A stretch of 64,000 bases of DNA from assembly GCF_014251575.1 (NCBI RefSeq), contig NZ_CP059191.1, positions 124,001-188,000 on the forward strand, given 5' to 3'. Below are positions 45,917-55,442 of this stretch, in pieces. The position numbers and the translations under genes are program-made. The DNA is from Blattabacterium cuenoti (GTDB lineage: Bacteria > Bacteroidota > Bacteroidia > Flavobacteriales > Blattabacteriaceae). The notes beneath the pieces are model-generated. The model was not told where the DNA came from. It saw nothing but the letters and a program-made list of their open reading frames with translations, and made no database searches. Each line of letters opens with the position of its first letter. Position 1 is the stretch's first letter.

Positions 45917-47380
45917 ATGGGGCAAAGATATTCTTTTTCCAAAAAGATGATATCTCAATTATTCCATTCAATTCTGAAAAATAGTTATACTGATAAGTTT
46001 CATGATGAATGTGGTGTTTTTGGGATTTATTCTCCTCATAAAGTAGACACCTTTTCTTTAATTCAATTTGGTTTATTTGCATTGCAACATAGAGGACAAG
46101 AAGCTTGTGGTTTTTCTGTTTTGCGAGATGGATTTATTATATCTCATAAAAATGAAGGTCTTGTTTTAGATTTTTTTAGAAATATTTCAAATTCCAAATG
46201 TTATCACGGTAATGCTGTTATTGGGCATACACGTTATTCTACAGAAGGAGGACAAAGCAAAAAAAATATTCAACCTTTTTTTGGAGAAGATTCCGATGGA
46301 AGGAGTATTATATCCATAGTCCACAATGGAAATTTAGTCAATGCTCAAGAGATACGTAAAAAATTAGAATTTGAAGGAGTCCATTTTATATCTGAATACT
46401 CTGATTCTGAAGTAATATTACGTCTCATTCAAAAATATTTATTGGAATCTAATAATAATTTAGAAAAAGCTATTCAAAAAACAACTCTAGATATTATAGG
46501 AGCTTATTCTGTCATAGTACTTATGGATAATAAAATGGCGGCATTTCGAGATCCAAATGGGATACGTCCTTTGTGTTATGGAATGCTGAATGAAGAAACT
46601 TATATTTTTAGTTCTGAAACTTGTGGAATAGATTCTGTAGGGGGATTTTATGTAAGAGATTTATTCCCAGGAGAAATTGTTATTGTAGATCAAAAATCAA
46701 TTCGATTTTCTATGCTAAAAGAAAAGAAATATACAAAAAAAAGAATATGTTCTTTCGAGTATATTTATTTTTCTCGTCCTGATTCTTTAATTGAAAATAT
46801 AAATGTGTATGAAATTCGTGAAAAAAGTGGAGAAAAACTTTATGAACAACACCCAGTAGAAGCAGATGTAGTTATTGGTGTTCCAGATTCAGGAGTTCCA
46901 GCTGCTATTGGTTACTCTAAAGCATCTGGAATTCCTTTCAAACCTATTTTGGTGAAAAATAAATATATTGGTAGGTCTTTTATTCTACCTAAACAGGATA
47001 TGCGTGAAAAAATGGTAAACTTAAAATTAAATCCTATATTGGATGAAATAAAAGAAAAACGTATTGTTATTATTGATGATTCTATAGTTCGTGGAACTAC
47101 TAGTCGAAGATTAGTTTATATTTTAAGAAAAGCAGGAGCAAAAGAAATTCATTTCAGAAGTGCTTCTCCTCCTATCATAGCTCCATGCTATTTAGGAGTA
47201 GATACTCCAAGTAAAAAAGATCTCATTTCATACAATCATATTGATCAAAAAAGTATAGCAAAAATTCTAGATGTAGATAGTTTAGAATTCTTAAGCATGG
47301 CTAATCTGATAGACATTCTTGGCGGAATTCATTATTGTTTTGGTTGTTTTACGGGAAACTATCCGGTTAAAAAAAAATGA
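45917..47380 (+). CDS. purF: Amidophosphoribosyltransferase (iron-sulfur, propeptide type)
   Basis: Committed step of purine synthesis, using PRPP and glutamine. The 487-residue protein is of the Bacillus subtilis type: catalytic C32 in FHDECGVFGIY, the PRPP loop VVIIDDSIVRGTTSRRL-like (IVIIDDSIVRGTT), and likely cluster cysteines in ICSFEYIYFSRPDS, IIAPCYLG and the C-terminal CFGCFTGNYP. A 31-residue leader must be removed to expose C32; that is longer than the 11-residue B. subtilis propeptide, and an internal ATG at residue 11 would shorten it. Follows purC by 12 bases. Confidence 0.95.
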   Translation: MGQRYSFSKKMISQLFHSILKNSYTDKFHDECGVFGIYSPHKVDTFSLIQFGLFALQHRGQEACGFSVLRDGFIISHKNEGLVLDFFRNISNSKCYHGNAVIGHTRYSTEGGQSKKNIQPFFGEDSDGRSIISIVHNGNLVNAQEIRKKLEFEGVHFISEYSDSEVILRLIQKYLLESNNNLEKAIQKTTLDIIGAYSVIVLMDNKMAAFRDPNGIRPLCYGMLNEETYIFSSETCGIDSVGGFYVRDLFPGEIVIVDQKSIRFSMLKEKKYTKKRICSFEYIYFSRPDSLIENINVYEIREKSGEKLYEQHPVEADVVIGVPDSGVPAAIGYSKASGIPFKPILVKNKYIGRSFILPKQDMREKMVNLKLNPILDEIKEKRIVIIDDSIVRGTTSRRLVYILRKAGAKEIHFRSASPPIIAPCYLGVDTPSKKDLISYNHIDQKSIAKILDVDSLEFLSMANLIDILGGIHYCFGCFTGNYPVKKK

Positions 47381-47392
47381 ATATAATAAATT

Positions 47393-48376
47393 ATGAAAGA
47401 AAGCAATATCACCATATGCAAAATTAATAAAATTTTAAAAAAAACTTATAACAATAGGGTTATGAGTACGTTAGATCATTTTTCTGGATTTTATAAAATA
47501 TATGAATGTGGATATCAAAAACCTATTTTAGTATCTGGAGTTGATGGAGTTGGAACAAAATTGCGTTTAGCTATCGATTACAAAAAATATTCTTTAATTG
47601 GAGAAGATTGCTTTGCAATGTGCGCAAATGATGTTTTATGTCATGGAGCTGCTCCTTTATTTTTTTTAGACTATTTAGCTTGTGGAAAACTAGATTCTTC
47701 TATTGTAGAAAAAATTATACAAGGAATAGCTGTTTCTTGCAAAAGAACTAATACCTGTCTTATTGGAGGAGAAACTGCAGAAATGCCTGGAATTTATCAA
47801 GAAAATGATTATGATATTGCTGGATTCTGTGTAGGTATTGTAGAAAAAGATCATCTTATAGATGGGAAAAAATTGATTCAGGAGGGAGATATTTTAATAG
47901 GACTCCCTTCGTCTGGTGTACATAGTAATGGTTTTTCTTTAATTAGAAATATTTTTTCTACAGAAGATTTTGTGAAATTTTTTCAAGAAAAACCATTTTA
48001 TGAAACCCTTTTGATTCCAACTAGAATTTATCATTTTACTATTCATATTTTATTAAAAGAATTTATGATTCACGGATTAGCTCATATTACTGGAGGAGGA
48101 ATATCAGAAAATTTATCTAGAATTCTTCCGGAAAACTTATCAGCTATAATCGAAAAAGAAAAAATTCCTATTCAACCTGTTTTTAATTATATTCGAAAAA
48201 AAGGAAATTTATCTGATCAAGAAATGTGGAATACTTTTAATATGGGAGTAGGAATGATTATAATAGTTTCTTTGAAGGAAAAATATTCTATTCTAGATAG
48301 ACTCCGTTTTTTAGGAGAAAAACCTTTTGTTTTTGGCAGTATTGTGAAAGGAAATAAAATAGTATTTTTGAAATAA
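47393..48376 (+). CDS. purM: Phosphoribosylformylglycinamidine cyclo-ligase (AIR synthetase)
   Basis: Closes the imidazole ring of AIR with ATP. The 327-residue protein has LVSGVDGVGTKLRLA, GEDCFAMCANDVLCHGA, IGGETAEMPGIY and GLPSSGVHSNGFSLIR, all typical. Adjacent to purF and purN with gaps of 12 and 19 bases. Confidence 0.96.
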   Translation: MKESNITICKINKILKKTYNNRVMSTLDHFSGFYKIYECGYQKPILVSGVDGVGTKLRLAIDYKKYSLIGEDCFAMCANDVLCHGAAPLFFLDYLACGKLDSSIVEKIIQGIAVSCKRTNTCLIGGETAEMPGIYQENDYDIAGFCVGIVEKDHLIDGKKLIQEGDILIGLPSSGVHSNGFSLIRNIFSTEDFVKFFQEKPFYETLLIPTRIYHFTIHILLKEFMIHGLAHITGGGISENLSRILPENLSAIIEKEKIPIQPVFNYIRKKGNLSDQEMWNTFNMGVGMIIIVSLKEKYSILDRLRFLGEKPFVFGSIVKGNKIVFLK

Positions 48377-48395
48377 AAAATATTTTTCATACACA

Positions 48396-48959
48396 ATGAA
48401 AAAAATTGCTATTTTAGTTTCTGGAAGAGGAACCAATATGCAGCATATTTTAAAAGCAATTAAAAACGGGATACTTTCTAATTTTAGAATCAATTTAGTT
48501 ATTTCTGATAGATGTTGTAGTGCAATTCAGTATGCGTTGAAAAAAAATATAAAAGCCATATCTTTAGAAAAGACTAAAAAAAAATTTCTTTCTAAAGAAA
48601 TAGACAATTTACTTGTAAAAGATATTCCGTATATTATAGTTCTTTCTGGATTTCTTTCTATACTTGATGCAAAATTTTGTGAAAAATGGAGCGGAAAAGT
48701 GATTAATATTCATCCTTCTCTTTTACCAAAATATGGAGGAAAAGGAATGTACGGAATGAAAGTGCATCAAGCAGTTATTAAGAATAAGGAAAAAATATCA
48801 GGAGCCACAGTTCATTATGTGACGAAAGACGTGGATGCAGGAGACATAATTTTGAAAAAATCATGCAAAATTTATTTAAAGGAAACTCCAATGTCTTTAT
48901 CACAAAAAGTTTCTCTCATAGAAAGAGAAATATTAATTCAGTCTATCAAAAGTATTTGA
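48396..48959 (+). CDS. purN: Phosphoribosylglycinamide formyltransferase (folate-dependent)
   Basis: Formylates GAR with 10-formyltetrahydrofolate. The 187-residue protein begins IAILVSGRGTNMQ and carries VINIHPSLLPKYGGKGMYG and the catalytic-site SGATVHYVTKDVDAGDII. After its stop a 7-base hairpin (AAAGTAT/ATACTTT, about 48949-48974) is followed by an AT-rich tail; it is a weak candidate terminator before purH, which begins 70 bases later. Confidence 0.95.
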   Translation: MKKIAILVSGRGTNMQHILKAIKNGILSNFRINLVISDRCCSAIQYALKKNIKAISLEKTKKKFLSKEIDNLLVKDIPYIIVLSGFLSILDAKFCEKWSGKVINIHPSLLPKYGGKGMYGMKVHQAVIKNKEKISGATVHYVTKDVDAGDIILKKSCKIYLKETPMSLSQKVSLIEREILIQSIKSI

Positions 48960-49029
48960 AAAAGAAGATACTTTATTTAAAATCCACTATTCTTACTTAT
49001 ACTCAAAAATAAAATTAGTAGTATGTATT

Positions 49030-50565
49030 ATGAAAAGAGCTTTGATTAGTGTTTATGAAAAAAATGAAAAACTATTTCAATTTTCTAGTTTTTTAGATCA
49101 AAAAGGATATCAAATAATTTCTACTGGGGGGACATACCAATATTTAATAAAAAATGGATTGTCTAATGTGATAGAAATATCAGATGTTACTTTTTACCCT
49201 GAAATTTTAGATGGAAGAGTAAAAACTATTCATCCTAATATCTATGGAGGGATTCTAGCAAATCGTTCGATTGAAAAACATCTCGAATCTATTCGTTTTC
49301 ACAATATTCATCTGATTGATATTGTATTGGTTAACTTCTATCCATTTTTTGAAGAAATACGTAAAAAATCTCATTTAAATTCTTTGATTGAATTTATTGA
49401 CATAGGAGGACCATCTATGCTTCGTGCAGCTGCTAAAAATTTTTTACATGTCACTGCCATTACAGATGATAATGATTATGAATTAGTAAAAAATGAAATT
49501 GAACATTATGGATTTCCTTCATTAAAATTGAGAAAAAAATTGGCTGGAAAAGTATTTAATTTTACTTCTGCTTATGATTCTGCTATTTCTCAATATCTTT
49601 TGATGGATGAAAAGGATGAAAAATTTCCTATTTATTTACATTCTTCTTACGAAAAGAAAATGAATCTCCGTTATGGAGAAAATCCTCATCAAAAAGCAGC
49701 TTATTACATTAATACGATTAATCATGGATCCATGCGGAATTTTCATCAATTACATGGTAAAAAATTGTCATTTAATAATTTAAGAGATATGGATATAGCT
49801 TGGAAAGTTGTTTCTCAATTTTCAGAACCTGCTTGTTGTACAGTAAAACATTCCACCCCTTGTGGAGTAGCGTTAGGAAAGAACATCATTGAAGCATTTC
49901 AAAAAACTTATTATGCTGATACTATTTCCTCCTTTGGAGGAATAATGGCTGTTAATGTTCCAATAACAAAAGAACTGGCAAAAGAGATTAATCATATTTT
50001 TCTAGAAGTTGTCCTTTCACCCAGTTATGAAACAGACGTTTTGAATATTTTAAAAATAAAAAAAAATCTTAGAATTATTAGTATCAATGAACCGATTTCG
50101 AATAAACTCGAATATGTTCAAATAGATGGAGGAATATTAGTGCAAGAAGCAGATTATTTTTTTCCTCATGAGGATAATTATAAAATAGTTACTAAAAAAA
50201 AATTTACTGATCAAGAACTAAAATCTTTATTTTTTGCTCAAAAAGTAGTGAAATATGTGAAATCCAATGCTATTGTTGTAGCTAAGGGAACACAAACTTT
50301 AGGAATTTCTGGAGGACAAACCAATAGAATTTGGGCCGCTAGTCAAGCTATAGAGAGAGCTTTAGAAAAAAGTAAAGAAAATTTAGTTCTTGTATCTGAT
50401 GCTTTTTTCCCTTTTCGTGATGTTGTAGATGAAGCGGCTCGATCAGGTGGAATATGTGCTATTCTCCAACCAGGAGGATCTATGCGAGACGAAGAATCTG
50501 TAAAAGCTTGTGATGATTATGGAATAGCTATGGCTTTTACTGGGAAAAGACATTTTAAACATTAA
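49030..50565 (+). CDS. purH: AICAR transformylase / IMP cyclohydrolase
   Basis: Last two steps to IMP. The 511-residue protein has an N-terminal cyclohydrolase (ISTGGTYQYL, DGRVKTIHPNIYGGIL) and a C-terminal transformylase (NLRYGENPHQKAAYY, CCTVKHSTPCGVALG, SNAIVVAKGTQTLGI, SDAFFPFRDVVDEAA). The CCTVKHSTPCG motif carries the catalytic Lys-His. It is 2 bases before purD. Confidence 0.97.
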   Translation: MKRALISVYEKNEKLFQFSSFLDQKGYQIISTGGTYQYLIKNGLSNVIEISDVTFYPEILDGRVKTIHPNIYGGILANRSIEKHLESIRFHNIHLIDIVLVNFYPFFEEIRKKSHLNSLIEFIDIGGPSMLRAAAKNFLHVTAITDDNDYELVKNEIEHYGFPSLKLRKKLAGKVFNFTSAYDSAISQYLLMDEKDEKFPIYLHSSYEKKMNLRYGENPHQKAAYYINTINHGSMRNFHQLHGKKLSFNNLRDMDIAWKVVSQFSEPACCTVKHSTPCGVALGKNIIEAFQKTYYADTISSFGGIMAVNVPITKELAKEINHIFLEVVLSPSYETDVLNILKIKKNLRIISINEPISNKLEYVQIDGGILVQEADYFFPHEDNYKIVTKKKFTDQELKSLFFAQKVVKYVKSNAIVVAKGTQTLGISGGQTNRIWAASQAIERALEKSKENLVLVSDAFFPFRDVVDEAARSGGICAILQPGGSMRDEESVKACDDYGIAMAFTGKRHFKH

Positions 50566-50567
50566 GA

Positions 50568-51806
50568 ATGATGAAAATTTTAATTATTGGAGGTGGTGGA
50601 CGTGAGCATGCTATTGGAAAAAAATTATTAGAAGATAATCATTCTGTAAATCTTTATTTTTACCCTGGAAATGGAGGGACTGGAATAATAGGAAAAAATA
50701 TTGAAAGTCACCACACTCTATTAGAATTAGGTGTTTTCGCTAAAAAAAATGCAGTAGATATAACTATTGTAGGATCCGAAATTTTACTGATAGAAGGAAT
50801 TGTGGATGTTTTTCAAAATCTTGGATTAAAAATAATAGGACCGCATCATTTAGCAGCTAAACTTGAAGGAAATCGTATTTTTGCTAAATCCTTTATGAAA
50901 AAATATGGAATTAGAACTCCTAAATATGACATTTTTTCTTGCTATGAAAAGGCTATCAATTCTTTAGATCAATGTATTGGTTCTGTTGCAATTAAAACAA
51001 ATGGAATAGCTGCAGGAAAAGGAGTTATTTTAGCTCATAATAAAAATGAAGCTGAAAAAGCTTTAAAAACTATTATGATAGAAAAAAAATTTGGAAAATC
51101 TGGAAATAAAATTATCATAGAAGAATTTTTGCAAGGAAAAGAGGCATCTATTATATCTGTTTTCAATGGAAAACATATTATTCCTTTTTTATCTGCTCTA
51201 GATTATAAAAAAGTTGGAGAAAATGAAACAGGAATGAACACAGGGGGAATGGGTGCTATTGTTCCGAATCCATATATGACGAATTCTATTTGGATAGATT
51301 TTCAAAAAAATATATTAGAGCCTACTTTAGAAGGATTAATTTCAGAAAAATTAACTTTTTTTGGATTTCTATATTTTGGATTAATGATCACTTCTAATAA
51401 AGTTTATTTATTAGAATATAATACTCGTATCGGAGATCCTGAAGCTCAAACTTTATTTCCATTAATGAAAAGTAACTTTTTAGATGTTATTCAATCTTAT
51501 TTTTTTCGTGAAAAAGTATCTATTTCTTGGAAAAAATTATGTTCTTGTTGTGTTGTTTTATCTTCTAGAGGATATCCGGAAAAATACAAAAGTGGAAAAA
51601 TAATAATAGGATTAAACTCATTACAAGAACCTTTTTATATTGCTGGAGCAAAAAAAGAACAAGGAAATTGGATTACATCAAGTGGACGCGTTCTAAATAT
51701 GGTAGGATTAGGAAATACGATTCAAGAAGCTAGAAAAAAAGCTTACGATAAAGTGAAAAAAATACAATTCGAAAATTTGTATTTCCGAAAAGACATTGGT
51801 TTATAA
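50568..51806 (+). CDS. purD: Phosphoribosylamine-glycine ligase (GAR synthetase)
   Basis: Second step of purine synthesis, an ATP-grasp ligase of 412 residues. ILIIGGGGREHAIG at the N terminus, IKTNGIAAGKGVIL, GGMGAIVPNPYM and LLEYNTRIGDPEAQ are diagnostic. It begins ATG ATG, so 50568 and 50571 are both possible. No fusion to purM or purN is present; those are separate genes upstream. Confidence 0.96.
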   Translation: MMKILIIGGGGREHAIGKKLLEDNHSVNLYFYPGNGGTGIIGKNIESHHTLLELGVFAKKNAVDITIVGSEILLIEGIVDVFQNLGLKIIGPHHLAAKLEGNRIFAKSFMKKYGIRTPKYDIFSCYEKAINSLDQCIGSVAIKTNGIAAGKGVILAHNKNEAEKALKTIMIEKKFGKSGNKIIIEEFLQGKEASIISVFNGKHIIPFLSALDYKKVGENETGMNTGGMGAIVPNPYMTNSIWIDFQKNILEPTLEGLISEKLTFFGFLYFGLMITSNKVYLLEYNTRIGDPEAQTLFPLMKSNFLDVIQSYFFREKVSISWKKLCSCCVVLSSRGYPEKYKSGKIIIGLNSLQEPFYIAGAKKEQGNWITSSGRVLNMVGLGNTIQEARKKAYDKVKKIQFENLYFRKDIGL

Positions 51807-51831
51807 AAGATCAATATAAAAAAATATCAAA

Positions 51832-53379
51832 ATGAAAAAAGACTTTATCTGCATATTAGATTTTGGCTCTCAATATAGTCATATGATTGCAAGAAGAATT
51901 CGAAATCTAGGAGTAGATATTTTATTATGTGATTATGATACTTCCATATCCCATATTTTATCAAAAAAACCTAAGGGAATTATTTTATCAGGAGGACCTT
52001 TTTCTGTTTATGATAATGGTTCTCCATTAATTTCTAAAAATGTCTTTCAATTAGATATTCCTATACTTGGAATTTGTTATGGAATGCAACTTATTTCTTT
52101 TCTTTTTGGAGGAGAGATCGAAAAATCTAAATTTAAAGAATATGGAAAGTCCTACTTCATTATAGATCATTCCAATAACAATTTATTTTATGGAATACCA
52201 AAAAAATCCATTGTTTGGATGAGTCATTTTGATGAAGTAAAAAATATTTCAAAAAAATTTCAAATTATCGGACATACTTCATCTTGTGCTATTGCAGCTT
52301 TTAGTCATATCAATAAAGAGATTTATGCTGTCCAATTTCATCCAGAAGTAAAAAATACAGAATTCGGAATATCTATATTGAAAAATTTCGTTTTGAATAT
52401 TTGTAAGTGTACTCCTAATTGGAATTTGAACAATTTTATAAAAGATGCAATAGATAAAATAAAAAAACGTGTAGACAAAAGAAAAGTGGTATTAGGTTTT
52501 TCTGGAGGAGTAGATTCTTTTGTGACCGCTTATATCATTCATCAAGCTATTGGAAATTCTTTGAATTGTATTTTTGTAGATACAGGATTACTTCTAAAAA
52601 AAGAAAAAGAAAGAATATCTCTTTTATGTCAAAAAATGAATTTACCTATTAAAATAATAGATGCTAAAAATCGTTTTTTATCTAGATTAATTGGTGTTAT
52701 CGATCCTGAAATGAAAAGGAAAATTATAGGGGAAGAATTTATTTCTGTGTTCCATAAAGAATCAGAAAAAATCAAAAATGTTGAATTTTTAGCACAAGGT
52801 ACTATTTATTCGGATATTATTGAATCTTCTTCAAAGAAAAAAAAATTAAGTTATTCTATAAAATCTCATCATAATGTAGGAGGATTACCTGATCCAAAAT
52901 TCATGAAGTTTAAACTCATTGAACCATTAAAAGAATTATTTAAAGATGAAGTCAGAAAAATAGGACAAGAACTAGGACTTCCAGAGGAAATTTTATATCG
53001 TCATCCATTTCCTGGACCTGGATTAAGCATTCGAATTATTGGAGAAATAAATGAAAAAAAGATTTCCATTTTAAAAGAAGCAGAAAGTATTCTTATGCAA
53101 GAATTAAAAATCTATAATATTTACAATTCTGTTAGTCAGGCTTTTATCATTTTATTACCTGTTAAATCTGTAGGAGTAATGGGAGATAAACGAACTTATG
53201 AATATGCAGCTGTATTACGTGTCATAAAAACAGAGGATTTCATGACTGCTACTTTTTCACATTTGTCTTACGATTTTTTAGAAAAAGTTTCAAATAGAAT
53301 AATTAATGAAGTTGATGGAATTAATAGAATGGTATATGATATAACCTCTAAACCTCCGTCTACTATTGAATGGGAATGA
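51832..53379 (+). CDS. guaA: GMP synthase (glutamine-hydrolysing)
   Basis: Converts XMP to GMP. The 515-residue protein has an N-terminal class I amidotransferase (C82 in LGICYGMQL; His/Glu in YAVQFHPEV), an ATP pyrophosphatase PP-loop (VLGFSGGVDSF, about 221-231) and the C-terminal dimerisation domain (KPPSTIEWE). It ends the purine run; guaB is not in the window. Its stop is 7 bases from the convergent accD stop. Confidence 0.96.
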   Translation: MKKDFICILDFGSQYSHMIARRIRNLGVDILLCDYDTSISHILSKKPKGIILSGGPFSVYDNGSPLISKNVFQLDIPILGICYGMQLISFLFGGEIEKSKFKEYGKSYFIIDHSNNNLFYGIPKKSIVWMSHFDEVKNISKKFQIIGHTSSCAIAAFSHINKEIYAVQFHPEVKNTEFGISILKNFVLNICKCTPNWNLNNFIKDAIDKIKKRVDKRKVVLGFSGGVDSFVTAYIIHQAIGNSLNCIFVDTGLLLKKEKERISLLCQKMNLPIKIIDAKNRFLSRLIGVIDPEMKRKIIGEEFISVFHKESEKIKNVEFLAQGTIYSDIIESSSKKKKLSYSIKSHHNVGGLPDPKFMKFKLIEPLKELFKDEVRKIGQELGLPEEILYRHPFPGPGLSIRIIGEINEKKISILKEAESILMQELKIYNIYNSVSQAFIILLPVKSVGVMGDKRTYEYAAVLRVIKTEDFMTATFSHLSYDFLEKVSNRIINEVDGINRMVYDITSKPPSTIEWE

Positions 53380-53386
53380 ATTTTTT

Positions 53387-54226
53387 TTACATCATCATAG
53401 AAACTAAGTTGTATATATTTTTCTTTAATTCAGTTCTAGAAGAGATCAAATCTATAAATCCATGATCCATGAGAAACTCTGCTGTTTGAAATCCATCTGG
53501 AAGATCTTTTCCAATTGTTTCCTTGATTACTCTAGGACCAGCAAATCCAATAAGAGCTCCTGGTTCAGCTATATTGATATCTCCAAGTAAAGCGTAAGAA
53601 GCAGTAACACCTCCTGTAGTTGGATCTGTTAAAACAGATATGTAAGGAATTCTAGCATCCCGTAATTGAGTTAACTTAGCAATTGTTTTAGCCATTTGCA
53701 TTAATGAAAAAGAAGATTCCATGATTCTTGCTCCACCAGATTTAGAGATTAAGATGTATGGATATTTTTTTTCTATACAACATGTTATCGCTCTAGATAT
53801 TTTTTCTCCTACTACGGACCCCATAGATCCTCCTATGAATGAAAAATCCATACAAGATATCACCACATCAATTCCTTTTATTTTTCCTACTCCTGTTCTA
53901 ATAGCGTCATATAAATTTGTTTTTTTTCTAGCCTCTTGAATTCTCTCTGTATATTTTTTATAATCTTTCCATTTTATAGGATCTTTACTAATCATTTTTA
54001 TATTCATTTCCAAAAAATCACCATTATCAAAAAGAATTTCAAAATATTCTTTGCTATGAATTCTTACATGATATCCGTCTTCTGGACTTACATAAGCATT
54101 CTTTTTTAAGGCTTCTGTATCTATAACTTTTCCGCTAGGTGTTCTGTACCATAGACCTTTCGGTAAATCTTTTCTATCGTCTATAGACGTTAAAATATTC
54201 TTTTTTTTTCTCAAAAACCAAGCCAT
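53387..54226 (-). CDS. accD: Acetyl-CoA carboxylase carboxyltransferase subunit beta, zinc-ribbon cysteines lost
   Basis: Moves the carboxyl group from biotin to acetyl-CoA together with AccA. The 279-residue protein keeps the crotonase-type core: [35 protein letters not shown] and [14 protein letters not shown]. The N-terminal zinc ribbon (about 25-60) has the right length but none of its four cysteines ([23 protein letters not shown]), as in other flavobacteria. It follows fba by 4 bases on the same strand; accB and accC are far away at 8.6-10.5 kb. Confidence 0.95.
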   Translation of the reverse strand: MAWFLRKKKNILTSIDDRKDLPKGLWYRTPSGKVIDTEALKKNAYVSPEDGYHVRIHSKEYFEILFDNGDFLEMNIKMISKDPIKWKDYKKYTERIQEARKKTNLYDAIRTGVGKIKGIDVVISCMDFSFIGGSMGSVVGEKISRAITCCIEKKYPYILISKSGGARIMESSFSLMQMAKTIAKLTQLRDARIPYISVLTDPTTGGVTASYALLGDINIAEPGALIGFAGPRVIKETIGKDLPDGFQTAEFLMDHGFIDLISSRTELKKNIYNLVSMMM

Positions 54227-54230
54227 GGTT

Positions 54231-55298
54231 TTATAAAGTATTAATATTATTCATGAATTCAAAATATTTTTTTAGAAGAGTTTTAAAAGATTTTTCTCCT
54301 TCTCTTAACCAAACTCTAGGATCATAATATTTTTTATTTGGAAGATGTTTTCCTTCCGGATTTCCTATTTGCTTTTTTAAATATTCCTCATTTTTTTTCA
54401 TATAATTACGAATTCCACAAGTGAAAGCATATTGCAAATCAGTGTCCACATTCATTTTAACAACTCCATAACTAATAGCTTGTTGTATTTCTTTTTTGGA
54501 AGATCCTGATCCACCATGAAAAACTAAAGAAACTGGTTTTTTTTTTGTACTAAATTTTTTACGTATGTACTCTTGTGTTTTTTGTAATATATCAGGACGA
54601 AGAATTACATTTCCAGGTCTATAAACACCGTGTACATTTCCGAAAGAAGCAGCTATAATAAAATTTTTGCTAATTTTAATCAATCTCTCATAAGCATAAC
54701 TAACTTCTTTTGGTTGAGTGTATAATTTATTATTTTCTATGTTTGAATTATCTATTCCATCTTCTTCCCCTCCCGTTACACCCAATTCTATTTCAATGGT
54801 CATCTTGCTTTTATTCATTCTTTCGAAATATTTCTCACAAATACTAATGTTTTCTTTTAAAGGTTCTTGAGAAAGATCTAACATATGTGAGCTGAACAAA
54901 GTTTTTCCAAAACGATTATAATATTCTTCATTAGCTTCGATTAATCCATCTATCCATGGAAGAATAGGTTTAGAGCAATGATCTGTATGAAGAATGACTG
55001 TTGCTTTATAAGATGAGGCTAATTCATGAATATGCATAGCACAAGCTATTCCTCCTTTGATTGCAGCTTTTTGTTTGTTATTATTTAATCCCTTTCCAGC
55101 ATTGAAAATAGATCCTCCATTAGACAATTGAATAATAACAGGAGAATTAACTTCTGCAGCGGTTTCCATTACTGCATTCACAGTATTAGATCCAATAACA
55201 TTTACAGCAGGTATAGCAAAAACGTTTTCCTTAGCGTATTCGAATATTTCTCTAACAAGATTACCAGTGGCTACCCCAAAAGGAAATTTTCTAGACAT
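54231..55298 (-). CDS. fbaA: Fructose-bisphosphate aldolase, class II
   Basis: Zinc aldolase interconverting fructose-1,6-bisphosphate and two triose phosphates. The 355-residue protein has VILHTDHC (zinc His and catalytic Asp), the [14 protein letters not shown] segment, [10 protein letters not shown] and [14 protein letters not shown]. With Fbp at 15747 it supports a gluconeogenic role. It is divergent from the helicase gene across 144 bases and directly upstream of accD. Confidence 0.96.
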   Translation of the reverse strand: MSRKFPFGVATGNLVREIFEYAKENVFAIPAVNVIGSNTVNAVMETAAEVNSPVIIQLSNGGSIFNAGKGLNNNKQKAAIKGGIACAMHIHELASSYKATVILHTDHCSKPILPWIDGLIEANEEYYNRFGKTLFSSHMLDLSQEPLKENISICEKYFERMNKSKMTIEIELGVTGGEEDGIDNSNIENNKLYTQPKEVSYAYERLIKISKNFIIAASFGNVHGVYRPGNVILRPDILQKTQEYIRKKFSTKKKPVSLVFHGGSGSSKKEIQQAISYGVVKMNVDTDLQYAFTCGIRNYMKKNEEYLKKQIGNPEGKHLPNKKYYDPRVWLREGEKSFKTLLKKYFEFMNNINTL

Positions 55299-55442
55299 GT
55301 GTTTTAAATTTATTTAATTTAAGGATGAACAAATGTAAAAAAAGTATTAATAGGTTAGGTTATAATTCAAAATAGTTTTCACTATTCTTTTTTTTAAACG
55401 ATTTTATATATAATAATATATGCAAAAATTTTTTCGTAAATT

